Positions 1 to 9,552 of a stretch of 64,000 nucleotides of DNA are shown piece by piece. This stretch comes from Oxytricha trifallax (Eukaryota > Ciliophora > Spirotrichea > Sporadotrichida > Oxytrichidae), in the NCBI GenBank assembly GCA_000711775.1, contig ARYC01025720.1:24528-88527 (forward strand), written 5' to 3'. The notes under the pieces were generated by a model, which searched no databases, was not told the DNA's origin, and saw nothing but the letters and a program-made list of their open reading frames with translations. The first letter of the stretch is position 1. Each line of letters begins with the position of its first letter. A program made the translations under genes and the position numbers.

Positions 1-440
1 TTAAAAATAAAATCTATTAATATTTTATATAGTTTTTGTTATAAGGTTTGTAAAGAGGAATGAGTTATCTTTTCTCTCCATTATTCTGAATCTTAGTTAA
101 AATATATTATAAACTATATTGCAAAAACTTAGAATTTCATGATTATTTCTAAGGTTAAGAATCTGTTGAAAACAAATAGAAATCTAAAACAAAATATAAA
201 TAAGTTTTTAAGGAAACTGATGAACATAGAGAATATAATGAATGTTTTACAAAATCATAAGGACAATGTACTTAATTTATAAAAAAATTAAAAGCTTATT
301 TTACAACCAAAATCTAACAATTTATAATTCTCAAAAGCAGATTGAACATTAATCTTTCCAGGCGATATTCAATTCACTCATCATATTTATTAATACAAGT
401 TAGGAGTTGAGAATGAAACACTTTCAAAGCAGTGACAAAC
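1..440. other. AT-rich 3' flank, no gene seen
   Basis: This is the downstream side of the minus-strand Gln-rich gene that ends at 441. I see no convincing coding frame in it on either strand; it is AT-rich and probably holds the 3' untranslated region. Confidence 0.5.
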
Positions 441-2109
441 TCATTCATTCAATAAATTAGTTGATAATTTTTGTAGTAATTTGTGAGCAAAATTTATAAA
501 TAGCTTGCTCCCAGTTTTAGGGTTGACTGCTGGATTTGTTTACTTGCAGTGTTGAATGGCTCTAAATTTATCCTGAATAAATTTCATCTTCTCAAAGTCT
601 TACTCTTTCCTCCCACTTTGCTATTAGTTTGTTGGCTGAACTTACCCTCCTGAATTCACTCTACTAACTTCCTTTGATTCCACTTGCAAAAGGATCTACT
701 TAGCTTCTTGAAATGTCAATCGAGCATTCTTCTGAACCTGTGTACTTTACCCTTCGTTAGAGTTCTATGTGTTGGGATTAGTTGCACAAAGCAATAAGGA
801 GTTGCTGGTTGATTCCTTGCTTGGCGACACTGTTTAGGTAAAAGTGGAAGACTAAGAGTTAGTGTTTATGTTGTTGTTGCTCTAAACTAGACTAGGGGAA
901 GATAACAAACCATTCATTTCAATACTTGAACCTTGAGGCAATTTCTATCCCAGGGCAGCAGAATTAGAAGTGAATTGCAGGTCTTTTAAATCCAATGGCT
1001 TTAATATAGAATTTTGCTGAGGAATCAAGTTATTTGAGACATTTTACTATATCTTAAGCTACTATTGTTTATCATTTGATCGCATGCTTCTAGGATCTTT
1101 GCTTAACTAATCATTTATAAATGACAGCCTGGTTGGATGTATATTATCACATAAATCTACTATCATCTAATTTTCTTGAGCTTCAGAATTTTGAATTTGC
1201 TATTTCTGCTGATTAGCTTATTGATTGATTAAGTTCTACTCTTGATTAAAATCATTAGTTTTCTGACGTTTTGTTACAGCTTACTTCGAACTCTAATTTT
1301 GATTCTAAATCTAGTCTATTCCTCTATTTCTTTTCCCAAGCAGATCATTTGCCAAGTCATGACTTTATGCTGCACTCATAGTAGAAACAACTTTAGAGGA
1401 TAACATTTGTGGAGAGGTCACATCTCTCAAAGGAGATCTGCTTTCAATTATTTCATTTCTCATCTCATTTCGATTAATACTTGATTATTGCTGATGCTGA
1501 ATCGCATTTGTGGACCCAATCTAGCTACGATCACCTTAGGAATTCTTTGAAGCATTAAATCGACTGTCAAATTCTTGTAGAATACTAGAAACTTTCTCTC
1601 TCACACTACCCTCAATATTAAAGCTGGAAAGAAACGCCTTCAACTCAGCTCTGATTTTTTACTAAAGCTAATTGTTTCCTCTTTCGCTCAGCATTAATTT
1701 CTTAAGAATGTTCAATGCGACAAAAAGTTAGCTCTGTTCCTTGTTCTCAGTCTTTTCTGAACTATATTCATTTCATTATGTTTCAATTTTAAAAAGGAGA
1801 TTGCTTTACTTACAGCTAGCTCAGCTTGGTTAAGGTGCCAGATATATTGTTTATGTCAAAAGAAACTGGATAATGACCAAACAAGTCCACAGTTTTGACT
1901 GATGCTATGAAACTCACAAAACACATGTGTGGGGGAATTGCATGATGTTGCAAACTTTATCTGGAAACATTCACTTATTGCGAAATTTCACCTCCGAATC
2001 TCTGTTGATTTTGTTGCTAAATCACATTTTGCTACATCTGTTAACTATTCTTGTTAATTGCAAAAGTGGGTAGTTAATGTGATTTAGGAAGTTAGGGTAA
2101 AGTAGACAT
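441..2109 (-). CDS. Gln/Asn-rich protein of unknown function
   Basis: Not recognised. The minus frame is open with more than 40 TAA/TAG codons read as Gln and ends at TGA (441-443). One GT-AG intron, 1762-1813 (52 nt, GTAAGT...TATAG), joins exons 1814-2109 and 441-1761 in phase, giving about 538 residues. The first ATG is at 2109; an alternative in-frame ATG lies at 2037. The N-terminal part has an ordered stretch (VKTVDLFGHYPVSFDINN), followed after the intron by a charged, probably helical segment (LKKLMLSERGNN, then FLSSFNIEGSVREKV). The rest is low complexity and rich in Gln, Asn and Ser. No pointer-flanked insertion was needed to keep the frame. Gln runs of this kind are common in ciliate regulatory proteins, but no catalytic motif is visible. 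The existence of the gene is well supported; its function is unknown. Confidence 0.75.
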
Positions 2110-2314
2110 GTTTTGAGTGGGAATTGGGGGATTGAACTGACTTTGTTAATTCAAGCGAAAGTTACTTTACTAATACATTTAATTAATTGTTTATGATTTT
2201 AAATTCTTAAGTAGATTTATCAAATCTACATTTCAAGTATCCTCTAAGTCATAGTTAGAACTCAATTTGTTAATGAAATAAATATATTTCTTTTAAGATT
2301 ATGATAATTAGATG

Positions 2315-4020
2315 TCATTGATCAAATATCTTTACTCCGAGTCTGTCTTCGACAAGTCTACCATAGAAATAACCACCGTATGCAATCATATCATCATTAA
2401 AATCGTAGGTACTTGTATGCAGAGTCTTGAGTACAGTTTCACTAGGTTTTTTTATTCCTAGCATGAAGAAGCAACCTGGCTTTTCTTCCAAGAAAAATGA
2501 AAAATCTTCACTAGCTGTTAGTGGCAAGTCTGCATCTTTTTATTCTTTTTTTTTAAAAAATTTCCTGGTAAAAAAGAAAAGTATAATATTATGAATCTTT
2601 GACCAAATGAGCTCCTAAGTGTTGAGTAGCTATTCTTTAAATGTGTTCAGTTTCTTTGGCATGATTGATAACAGCTGGATACATATCGTTAAACTTAACT
2701 TCTGCTACACATCCATATGTATCAGCTTATTTGAAATCTTTTATACATTCTCTCAAATTCTTTGATCAAATATAAGATACTAAGCTGTAGTGTTTGCAAT
2801 AAGATTGATCTTCTCCTTGATCTTGGCAAGAACCTCTTTATTATAGCTTCTAATTGTGCCCTGCATGTAGGCTTTATCAGGCATGACATTATGAGTGAAT
2901 CCACTATCGAAGTTAGTGATAGTGAACACGAAGTTCTCCTTGCTGTTGATACATCTTGACTTAACTGTGTGAAGATTAGTCAGGATGAAGGAACCTGCAG
3001 TGATCACATCTTGAGTCAAGTGAGGGAGAGAGGCGTGACCACCCTTCCCGTGGACTGTGATTTCAATTACTGTTACCTGGGCCATGATTGGACCTGGAGT
3101 CACTCTGACTTCACCCTCGTTGAATTGAGGAACATTCATAAAAACAAATATTATAATGTATTCCCTTAGTATTTTTTAAATTAAATTAACTTAATTTATT
3201 AGTTATTTAAAAGAATTATTATATTTTACAATTAAATTAAATAAAAATTATACCAATATATATTATGGAAACCATAGACTTCATCAACACCATCCAAGCA
3301 ATTGTCTTCTTTAATCATTGGATAAGCACCACCTGGACCTTCTTCTGCTGGTTAGAACAGCAATCTGACACAAATATCATTCAATTTAATATATTTAAAA
3401 TTAAGGAAATTTAAGTGTATATTTAACACACTTATTAGCTGGTATTTTATCTCTTCTATTGGCAATGACTTGTGCAGCAGCCAGAAGAGTGGTAATATGT
3501 CCATCATGACCACACATGTGAGCGAATGAAGTCACTGATTTGTATTCTAAGTGTGGGTTGTTCTCTGGAATGGGAAGTCCATCCAAATCTGCTCTCAACG
3601 CAATCATATTCACACTATATAATATTGCATTTTTTAATACTTGGCACACTGCCTTCGATTTCATTATCAACAGCTGTGCCTGTCCCTTTGATATCTACAA
3701 CTAACCCAGTCTTGGCTGCCACCTTAATGTTTTCCTCCTCAATGCCATAACTTAACAAAGCACTCTTGACTTTCTTCTATGTTTCAAATTCTTAAAAGCC
3801 TCCTTCTGGGTGTTTGTGGATGTCTCTGCGGAGTGTCACCAGATTCACCATTAAATTACATTCTAAATAAAATCATATCTTTATCACTATTTTTAGAAAA
3901 AATAACATAAAATATTTGTTAATTCTGTATATCACAACCAGCTTGCTGCATGTGCTTCAAGTAATCATAGTTGATATCAGGGTTGATCTCTGACACTGTG
4001 TAATTGGACTAAGATTCCAT
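2315..4020 (-). CDS. M20D-family amidohydrolase (IAA-amino-acid hydrolase/carboxypeptidase-like), cut by six IESs
   Basis: A zinc metallohydrolase of the M20D group, whose members cleave N-acyl amino acids. Six pointer-flanked segments (3854-3920, 3611-3644, 3368-3425, 3134-3261, 2724-2782, 2534-2594) must be removed; 1706 nt minus 407 nt leaves 433 codons, i.e. 432 residues, the usual family length. Family motifs then appear in order: RRDIHKHPEGG near residue 40, the metal-binding MCGHDGH near 135, PAEEGPGG near 172, GKGGHAS in the lid/dimerisation domain near 227, and ASEDFSFF near 367. It starts at ATG 4020 and stops at TGA 2315. There is no clear signal peptide. It is divergently oriented to CWC22, with 200 bp of AT-rich DNA between them. 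The family assignment is firm; the substrate cannot be told. Confidence 0.9.
2534..2594 (-). other. IES 6 of the M20 gene, pointer ATCTTT
   Basis: A 61-nt insert with a poly-A/T core, flanked by ATCTTT at 2534-2539 and 2595-2600. Excision joins GAHLVKD to ADLPLTASEDFSFF. Confidence 0.85.
2724..2782 (-). other. IES 5 of the M20 gene, pointer AGCT
   Basis: A 59-nt insert flanked by AGCT at 2724-2727 and 2783-2786. Excision joins NLIANTTA to DTYGCVAEVKFND in frame; without it the frame hits TGA. Confidence 0.8.
3134..3261 (-). other. IES 4 of the M20 gene, pointer ATT
   Basis: A 128-nt insert, strongly AT-rich, with only a 3-bp ATT repeat at its edges (3134-3136, 3262-3264). Excision joins VYGFHN to VPQFNEGEVRVTPGP. 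The protein context fixes the junction well even though the pointer is short. Confidence 0.8.
3368..3425 (-). other. IES 3 of the M20 gene, pointer ACACA
   Basis: A 58-nt insert flanked by ACACA at 3368-3372 and 3426-3430. Excision joins IPANKCV to RLLFQPAEEGPGG, restoring the conserved PAEEGPGG motif. Confidence 0.85.
3611..3644 (-). other. IES 2 of the M20 gene, pointer CACACT
   Basis: A 34-nt insert flanked by CACACT at 3611-3616 and 3645-3650. Excision joins GSV to NMIALRADLDGLP in frame. No GT-AG solution keeps the frame, so this is one of the clearest IESs in the window. Confidence 0.85.
3854..3920 (-). other. IES 1 of the M20 gene, pointer AATT
   Basis: A 67-nt AT-rich insert between the N-terminal 33 codons and RRDIHKHPEGG. 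AATT occurs at both edges (3854-3857, 3921-3924), and removing one copy plus the insert gives ...CDIQNLMVNLVTLRRD. A GT-AG intron with a weak GTGATA donor would also restore a frame, so IES versus intron is not certain. Confidence 0.6.
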
Positions 4021-4220
4021 AATATTTATACAAGATATTTCTAAAATAAAGATATTTTAATTATTATTGTACTTCTCTTTTTATCAATATATAATTTACA
4101 TGATCATCTCAATGTCAAATGTCTATTATTAATATTAATATTAAATAACACTATTATTCACTTGTATATTATGATAAAATAAGTAGTATTATAGTAATTT
4201 AAATAATAATAATTATAGTA

Positions 4221-6239
4221 ATGATTGCTGAATCGGGGCAAATAGCAGCACCAACAAATACTCTTGACTAAGTAAAGTCTGAGAGTGGTAGACATTAGAG
4301 TAGAGACGATAAGAGTAAAGAGAGAAGTAGAACGAGACATCGAAGGGATTATTAATTATTAATAACCCTTTTTGTATAAATAATCTAATTATCATACAAT
4401 ATTAATTATGGATGACTCAAGTTCTGAGGAGAGAAATCATAGGAAAAAGAGGAGAGGAAGCAGTTCAAGATCATCTTCATCCCCAAGAAAAGAAAACAAA
4501 CATCACAAGAGTAGTAGCAAAAGAGAAGACAAATACGATCGAAGAGCAGGTAAACGCAGATAATCAAGGAGTTACAGCTCAAGCAGAGATAGAAATTCAA
4601 GAAGAAGACATGATGGATCTAGAAGAGATAGAAATGATAAGGAAAACTATAGAAGTAGACATGAAAGAGACAGCCACCGTAGATCTTCAAGAGATAGAGA
4701 TAATCGAAGAAACGATGAGAGAAGCGAGAGAGGCAGAGGAGAAAAGAAATATGAATCTAGAAGAGACGATAGAGACAACTCTCGATCTAGAAATGATAAC
4801 AAATCTAGAGAAGAACAAAAGAAAGTGTCAACTTTGCCAGATCGTAGACCAGAGGATTTTGAGGTTGGTACAATGAAACCAGTGGTACCTCACCAGAGAA
4901 ATGCACACATGCCAGCAGCTGCAGGTGGAGTCTATATCCCACCCTTCAAAATGAAGGCCATGCTTGAAGAATTGAAAAACAAGGAGAAAACCTCAATCGA
5001 TCACTAAAAATACATGTGGGAGATGCTTCGTAAATCCATTAATGGTATTGTTAACAAAGTGAACACCTCAAACATCCAAAACATCATTCTTGAGTTATTC
5101 AATGAAAATTTGCTGAGAGGTAAGGGACTCCTCTCAAGAGCTATTATGAAAGCTTAAATGGCTTCACCAAACTTCTCGCACGTGTACTCTGCTTTAATGG
5201 CAGTGATTAACACTAAGCTACCAGATTTAGTCAGACTGATTATTAATCGTTATATTATACAATTCCAGAGAGCTTACAAGAGAAATAATAAGATTGTGTG
5301 TATGGCTACTACTAGAATGCTTGCTCATCTTATCAACTATAAGTTTCTTATTTTTCATGATTAATTCGTACATAAAGCATATCTGAGTATATAGTTATAG
5401 TAGGTAATTCATGAAATATTGGGCTTGGAATTGCTAACACTTATGCTTGAAAATCCAACTGAGGATTCTGTTGAAATTGCAGCTGATTTTATGATTGAAT
5501 GTGGTTAGGTACTTACAGATATCACTCCAGCTGGTGTCAATGCAATTCTTAAATTAATTATACATAATCAACTTTTTATGATGATTTTGATTTTGAGGTT
5601 TTTTATTATGCAATTTTCGAGAGATTCAGGACAATTCTTCACGAAGGTGAAATAGCCAAGAAAGTATAATACACCATTGAAAATCTATTTGCAATCCGTA
5701 AAACAAGGTTTGCTGAACATCCTGGAGTTATTCCTGAACTAGATCTAGTCGAAGATGACGATAAAATTACCCATAATTATTTAAATTAATCATTATTAAT
5801 ATAATAAATAGTATAAATTTAATAATGTGAGTCTTGAAGAGACAGACTTGGATGGGCAGGAAGAAACCAATGTGTTTTAATTTGATCCTAACTACGAGTA
5901 GACTGAAGCTGAGTGGGATGAAATTAAGAAAGAGATACTTGGAGAAGTGGAAGATGAGCGCATTAATAAAACTGGTGCTGGTCTGGTTAGAGGTGAGAAC
6001 GATGAAGAGTTAATAAAATAACTTTATTATTTGTATTATTAATTATTAATAATCGATTAATATAAGTATTCTTTGATATTCCCTGAAAATGTAGTAATTT
6101 AATATGTATCTAAATAGTCCAATTTGCCAGATTTAATCTCCATAAAATATTACTATATATATAAAGGTAATTTTCAATAAATTTATCTAAGTCTGAAAGC
6201 GAAGAAGAAGAAGATAAAAACTAAATCTTGGACTTCACT
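4221..6239 (+). CDS. CWC22: Pre-mRNA-splicing factor CWC22, 5' part only (IES-interrupted)
   Basis: CWC22 is a spliceosome component that binds eIF4A3 and guides exon-junction-complex assembly in the nucleus. After removing IESs at 4346-4409, 5540-5607, 5773-5821 and 6008-6189, one frame of 552 codons runs from ATG 4221. It begins with an Arg/Ser-rich tail (residues about 18-170, [17 protein letters not shown]), then [17 protein letters not shown], then the MIF4G domain (about 220-440: [65 protein letters not shown]), and the acidic linker [19 protein letters not shown]. The frame then fails after EEDKNQILDFT. The MA3 domain and C-terminus expected next are not found before the next gene starts at 6345, nor elsewhere in the window. 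They probably lie at another germline locus, or this copy is truncated. Confidence 0.9.
4346..4409 (+). other. IES 1 of CWC22, pointer GGAT
   Basis: A 64-nt AT-rich insert with GGAT at 4346-4349 and 4410-4413. Excision joins SRTRHRR to [13 protein letters not shown], continuing the Arg/Ser-rich tail in frame. A longer repeat (TATTAATTAT) also overlaps the edges but gives the wrong frame. Confidence 0.75.
5338..5400 (+). other. Possible in-frame IES in CWC22, pointer TA
   Basis: The frame stays open here, but 21 codons interrupt the conserved MIF4G run between AHLIN and QVIHEILG. A bare TA repeat (5338-5339, 5401-5402) would allow a 63-nt excision. It could equally be a real insertion in the protein. 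Confidence 0.3.
5540..5607 (+). other. IES in CWC22, pointer ATGCAATT
   Basis: A 68-nt insert with an 8-bp repeat ATGCAATT at 5540-5547 and 5608-5615. Excision joins PAGVN to [14 protein letters not shown], a conserved part of the MIF4G region. Confidence 0.88.
5773..5821 (+). other. IES in CWC22, pointer ATAAT
   Basis: A 49-nt AT-only insert with ATAAT at 5773-5777 and 5822-5826. Excision joins DDDKITHN to [15 protein letters not shown]. Confidence 0.85.
6008..6189 (+). other. IES in CWC22, pointer AGT
   Basis: A 182-nt insert, the longest placed here, with AGT at 6008-6010 and 6190-6192. Excision joins RGENDEE to [11 protein letters not shown], keeping the acidic linker in frame. Confidence 0.75.
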
Positions 6240-6344
6240 TTAATATACATATAATCCAACTCTTGGAGTTTTTTTGTGAATGTATTTAAATTAAAAATAG
6301 AAAATTAAATTTAAATTAATTTATCATAAAAAGTCATATTAGCA

Positions 6345-9326
6345 ATGGTAGGTAAAAACACTATGATGACTTTAGACTATTCTTTTCATTTATTTATCTT
6401 TTTCTATGAATTTATACTAATTAATCTTATTTGTAGAAGAAACATGGTGATGTGAGTAAGAGTTAGGAGGCAAATGCGATTAAATTACAAAACACCCAAA
6501 CTAATATTGCATTATAAAATGCAATATTAGTTTAATTCATAAGGGATTTTGGGGGAAGTGGTATTTATCAATTTGATATTTGTAATAAAACGCAGTAAAA
6601 CCACAGAGGCAACAATAATAAAGTGGCTGCGATGATGGAGTCTAATGATAATATTCATGCGCCACTGGGAATCGCACCAATAACCAGCAATCATCATGAA
6701 AAGTATAATACATCAGCCAATGTCACTCAGATGACTAATTAATAAGACAGCACTGTCCTCAAGCAGAAAAAGACTTATACTTCTGAAGAGGAAAAAATAA
6801 ATGTAAGTCAAAAGGAATTTAAAGGAAATGGATTATAATTTGCATTTTTTCTTTAAAAAAAGCATTTCAAAAAATTCAACTTAAGAGTAGAGTATTTTTT
6901 ATATTCTTTGAAAAAAAACTTGTCCATTCATAAATGTGACTATACTTTACATTCTATAAAACAATTAATTGCAAATTATTGCCAAATTCATATTTATTTC
7001 ATTGTTTTTTTCTTGAAAATTTATTAAATGCTTACTTATAGAAAAGAGGAGGTAAAGATAAGAGCTAGGTTCCTCCACTTTCCACAAAAAATGGACCATC
7101 AGGTAGCGGAATTATGACGCCTAATATATATTGAAAATGCTTATTAAATTGCTTGTAAATTATCTATTCTTTTTATTTTTGAATGCAAATAAATACCCAG
7201 GGAAGAATCAATCATAAAATAACTCATAAATCCCTAGAGAAAAAACAATTGGCTAATCAAATTTGGACAAACCAGTCGAAAAAACCACGGCTTATGGGAA
7301 ATAGAAATTTGTGAAGAAAATCATTGTGGACATGGATAATGGAGAAGTTAGAAGTTTGGAGGAGGCGTTACAACTCGCAGAAGAAGGCACGATTATTAAA
7401 TTATGTGAAGGTGTCTATACTTGCAATTGATAAATTCAATTATTTATAATTTCATAGAGAAAACAGTTTCTATAGACATATGCTAAATTATTTTAATCAA
7501 ATTTTCTGAATGTAAAGATTACCAAACCAGGAATAAAAATTGAACCTAGAGATAAAGATAAGCCAGTCTATCTGCTTGGAAATGATGGTCCAGTTATCAG
7601 AGTAGATTTAAAAGAAAAAGAACATTTTGTAGTAATTAAGAAGATTTTACTTGCACATAGTGGAATCAATATTGTGGCCAAGTTTAATCAAGTTTAAGCT
7701 TAAAGCTAGCTCAGTGAAGAAACTAAACTTAGAAGTCTATTGATATGATAAAATAAATCATATTTTATAGGGAAAACTAAATAAGCGCTGGACACCTATT
7801 ATTGCTTAATGTTATTTATATAAGTTTATGGCGAGAAAGGCTAATGTTAAATATTTATCAGAGTACGACATCTAAAAAGACATGAATACAGTTATTATGG
7901 TCCAAAGAGGTGGCCTTATTTTAAGAAATTGTTTGATATCACTGAGGTCACTTCCCAAGAATCTAATTTAAAAAATCCCTTGCTTAGTAGCACTTCCAAA
8001 CAGCAGAGTAAACATTGTAAATTGTGAGTTTATGGGAAATGATAATAATCTGACAAGTGGGTGCTTATTCATAAATGCAGACACAGTTATGAGTTCTTGT
8101 AGGTTCACAAATTTCAAGGCAGGTGCAATACATTCAGTTGCAGAAGTTGGGCAATAAGTTGTAATACAAGATTGTGAAATTACTAAAGGAGGAAATGTTG
8201 GCATATACTGTCAAGGCAATGACGCTAAATATTGCCAAATATATGTTTAACTTTTGTATTATATTATGGTACCTTATTTCAATAATGAATAAACAATAAT
8301 ACATCCTACGTACGAAAATAGATTACATAGATGGCATTGGCATCAGAGTACATCGTGGAAACAGAGCAAAAATCAAGGGTTGCACTATTGTAAAATGCCA
8401 AATAGGCATTGAAGTGCTATCAGCAGACCCTCTCATTTTAATGAATAATATTAGATAGAATTTTGAAAATGGCATAGTAACCATAGCAAAGAATTTCGTG
8501 CGCTGTGACGGTACTATAAAATACAATACAATCGAGAAGAATAAAGATAATGGCATTATTTGTGCAGGAAAAGAAAATTTTACTCGAATAGAGAAGAATC
8601 AAAGCATAGCTAGCAACCGTAGATCAGGAATCAAAGCAATTGAAGGTGCGCAGATATCTATCGTTAAAAACAAAATAAATAGTAACTTCGCGTAGGGAAT
8701 TTTGTTGGTTGAGGGAACTTCTGCACATATCGAAGGCAATGAAATTTTTACCAATTTCAAGGCAAACATTGCTTTCGGAGGTGACAATTCAAGTGACACA
8801 GTAATTTACAATATAATTTTTTAATATAGTAAACTAACATTATCCTTAAAAATTTCATCAAATTTACTATAATTAAGTAATTTATAACAACTAGATCTAC
8901 AGCTCCCGTTCAGAGGGCATTTTTGTTATAGAATCAGGATATTCCTGGATAAAAAATAATTAAATATATGATAACAACGACGGCATAATAATGTTCGACA
9001 GCAGTCCCCATCTAACAGAAAATAATATTTATGAGAATCAGAGAGCAGGCGTAATTATCTCTGGAAGCAGTTTCCCAAGAGTTGAGAAAAACAGTGTGTT
9101 TGGTAATTCAACTAGTGGCATCATAATTAGAGATAACAGTACAGCTTTAGTTCAAAACAATAAGGTATTTTATTTAATTTGAATTTTAACGTAATTCTTA
9201 TAGATATTCAGTAATTACTATCAAGTGTCTACTCGATAGATGAAACAGGATAAAATAAACTTAATCGTTGAAGATAATGAAATTGAGGGTCAAAATGAAT
9301 TCACTAATAACTGCACTATTTTTTGA
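6345..9326 (+). CDS. Right-handed parallel beta-helix (PbH1) repeat protein
   Basis: The protein has repeated short strands ending in Asn-rich turns (ENNIYENQRAGVIISGS, KYNTIEKNKDNGIICAG, IEGNEIFTNFKANIAFGG), the signature of PbH1/NosD-type beta-helices, as in F-box protein FBXO11; no F-box was recognised. The helix spans about residues 200-700, after a low-complexity Asn/Gln-rich N-terminus. Introns: 6348-6436 (directly after the ATG), 6803-7041 (239 nt, long) and 9165-9203 (39 nt). IESs: 7123-7187, 7418-7519, 7719-7771, 7807-7841, 8237-8315, 8808-8886. What remains is exactly 734 codons (733 residues), ending at TGA 9324-9326. The intron placed right after the start codon is the least certain junction. 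The molecular role is unknown; such helices bind carbohydrate or protein surfaces. Confidence 0.85.
6498..6533. repeat. Perfect 16-bp inverted repeat (hairpin) inside the beta-helix gene
   Basis: The arms 6498-6513 and 6518-6533 are perfectly complementary around a 4-nt ATAA loop. It lies in the low-complexity N-terminal coding part and keeps the frame open. Confidence 0.85.
7123..7187 (+). other. IES in the beta-helix gene, pointer AATA
   Basis: A 65-nt insert with AATA at 7123-7126 and 7188-7191. Excision joins SGSGIMTPN to KYPGKNQSQNN and removes an in-frame TGA. Confidence 0.7.
7418..7519 (+). other. IES in the beta-helix gene, pointer TAC
   Basis: A 102-nt insert with TAC at 7418-7420 and 7520-7522. 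Excision joins IIKLCEGVYT to KPGIKIEPRDKDKP, a typical beta-helix entry (GxYxxPGIxI). Confidence 0.78.
7719..7771 (+). other. IES in the beta-helix gene, pointer GAAA
   Basis: A 53-nt insert with GAAA at 7719-7722 and 7772-7775. Excision gives QLSEENQISAGHLLLLNVKY. A longer repeat AAACTAAA also spans the edges but puts the next segment out of frame. Confidence 0.65.
7807..7841 (+). other. IES in the beta-helix gene, pointer TAATGTTA
   Basis: A 35-nt insert with an 8-bp repeat TAATGTTA at 7807-7814 and 7842-7849. It separates a 36-bp mini-MDS from the next one; excision gives HLLLLNVKYLSEYD. Confidence 0.75.
8237..8315 (+). other. IES in the beta-helix gene, pointer AAATA
   Basis: A 79-nt insert with AAATA at 8237-8241 and 8316-8320. 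Excision joins GNDAKYCQI to DYIDGIGIRVHRGN. Confidence 0.8.
8808..8886 (+). other. IES in the beta-helix gene, pointer ACAA
   Basis: A 79-nt insert with ACAA at 8808-8811 and 8887-8890. Excision joins SSDTVIYN to QIYSSRSEGIFVIES. Confidence 0.8.
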
Positions 9327-9552
9327 AAAAATGAACATGAAACTAAAGTTTAAAATGTCTCATATTTATATAATTCTTACGTAATCTGCTCAAAAAAGGT
9401 ATCAAACCTCTTTCAAATCATAAAATGGAAGTATAGTTGTTTAATGTTTATTGTATTATATCTATAATTTTTAGTAGAATTTCGTAGAGTATAAACTGAT
9501 CTTATGAATGTCACATTAAAGCAAATAATAAACAATTAAATTAAATTTAAAT

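Noticed and set aside
3134..3261. Reading this insert of the M20 gene as an intron
   Set aside because: No GT-AG pair on the coding strand joins the flanking conserved segments in frame, while excision at ATT does so exactly.
7968..8556. Minus-strand open frames opposite the beta-helix gene
   Set aside because: They are shadows of the plus-strand coding sequence, which carries the repeat pattern and correct IES junctions.
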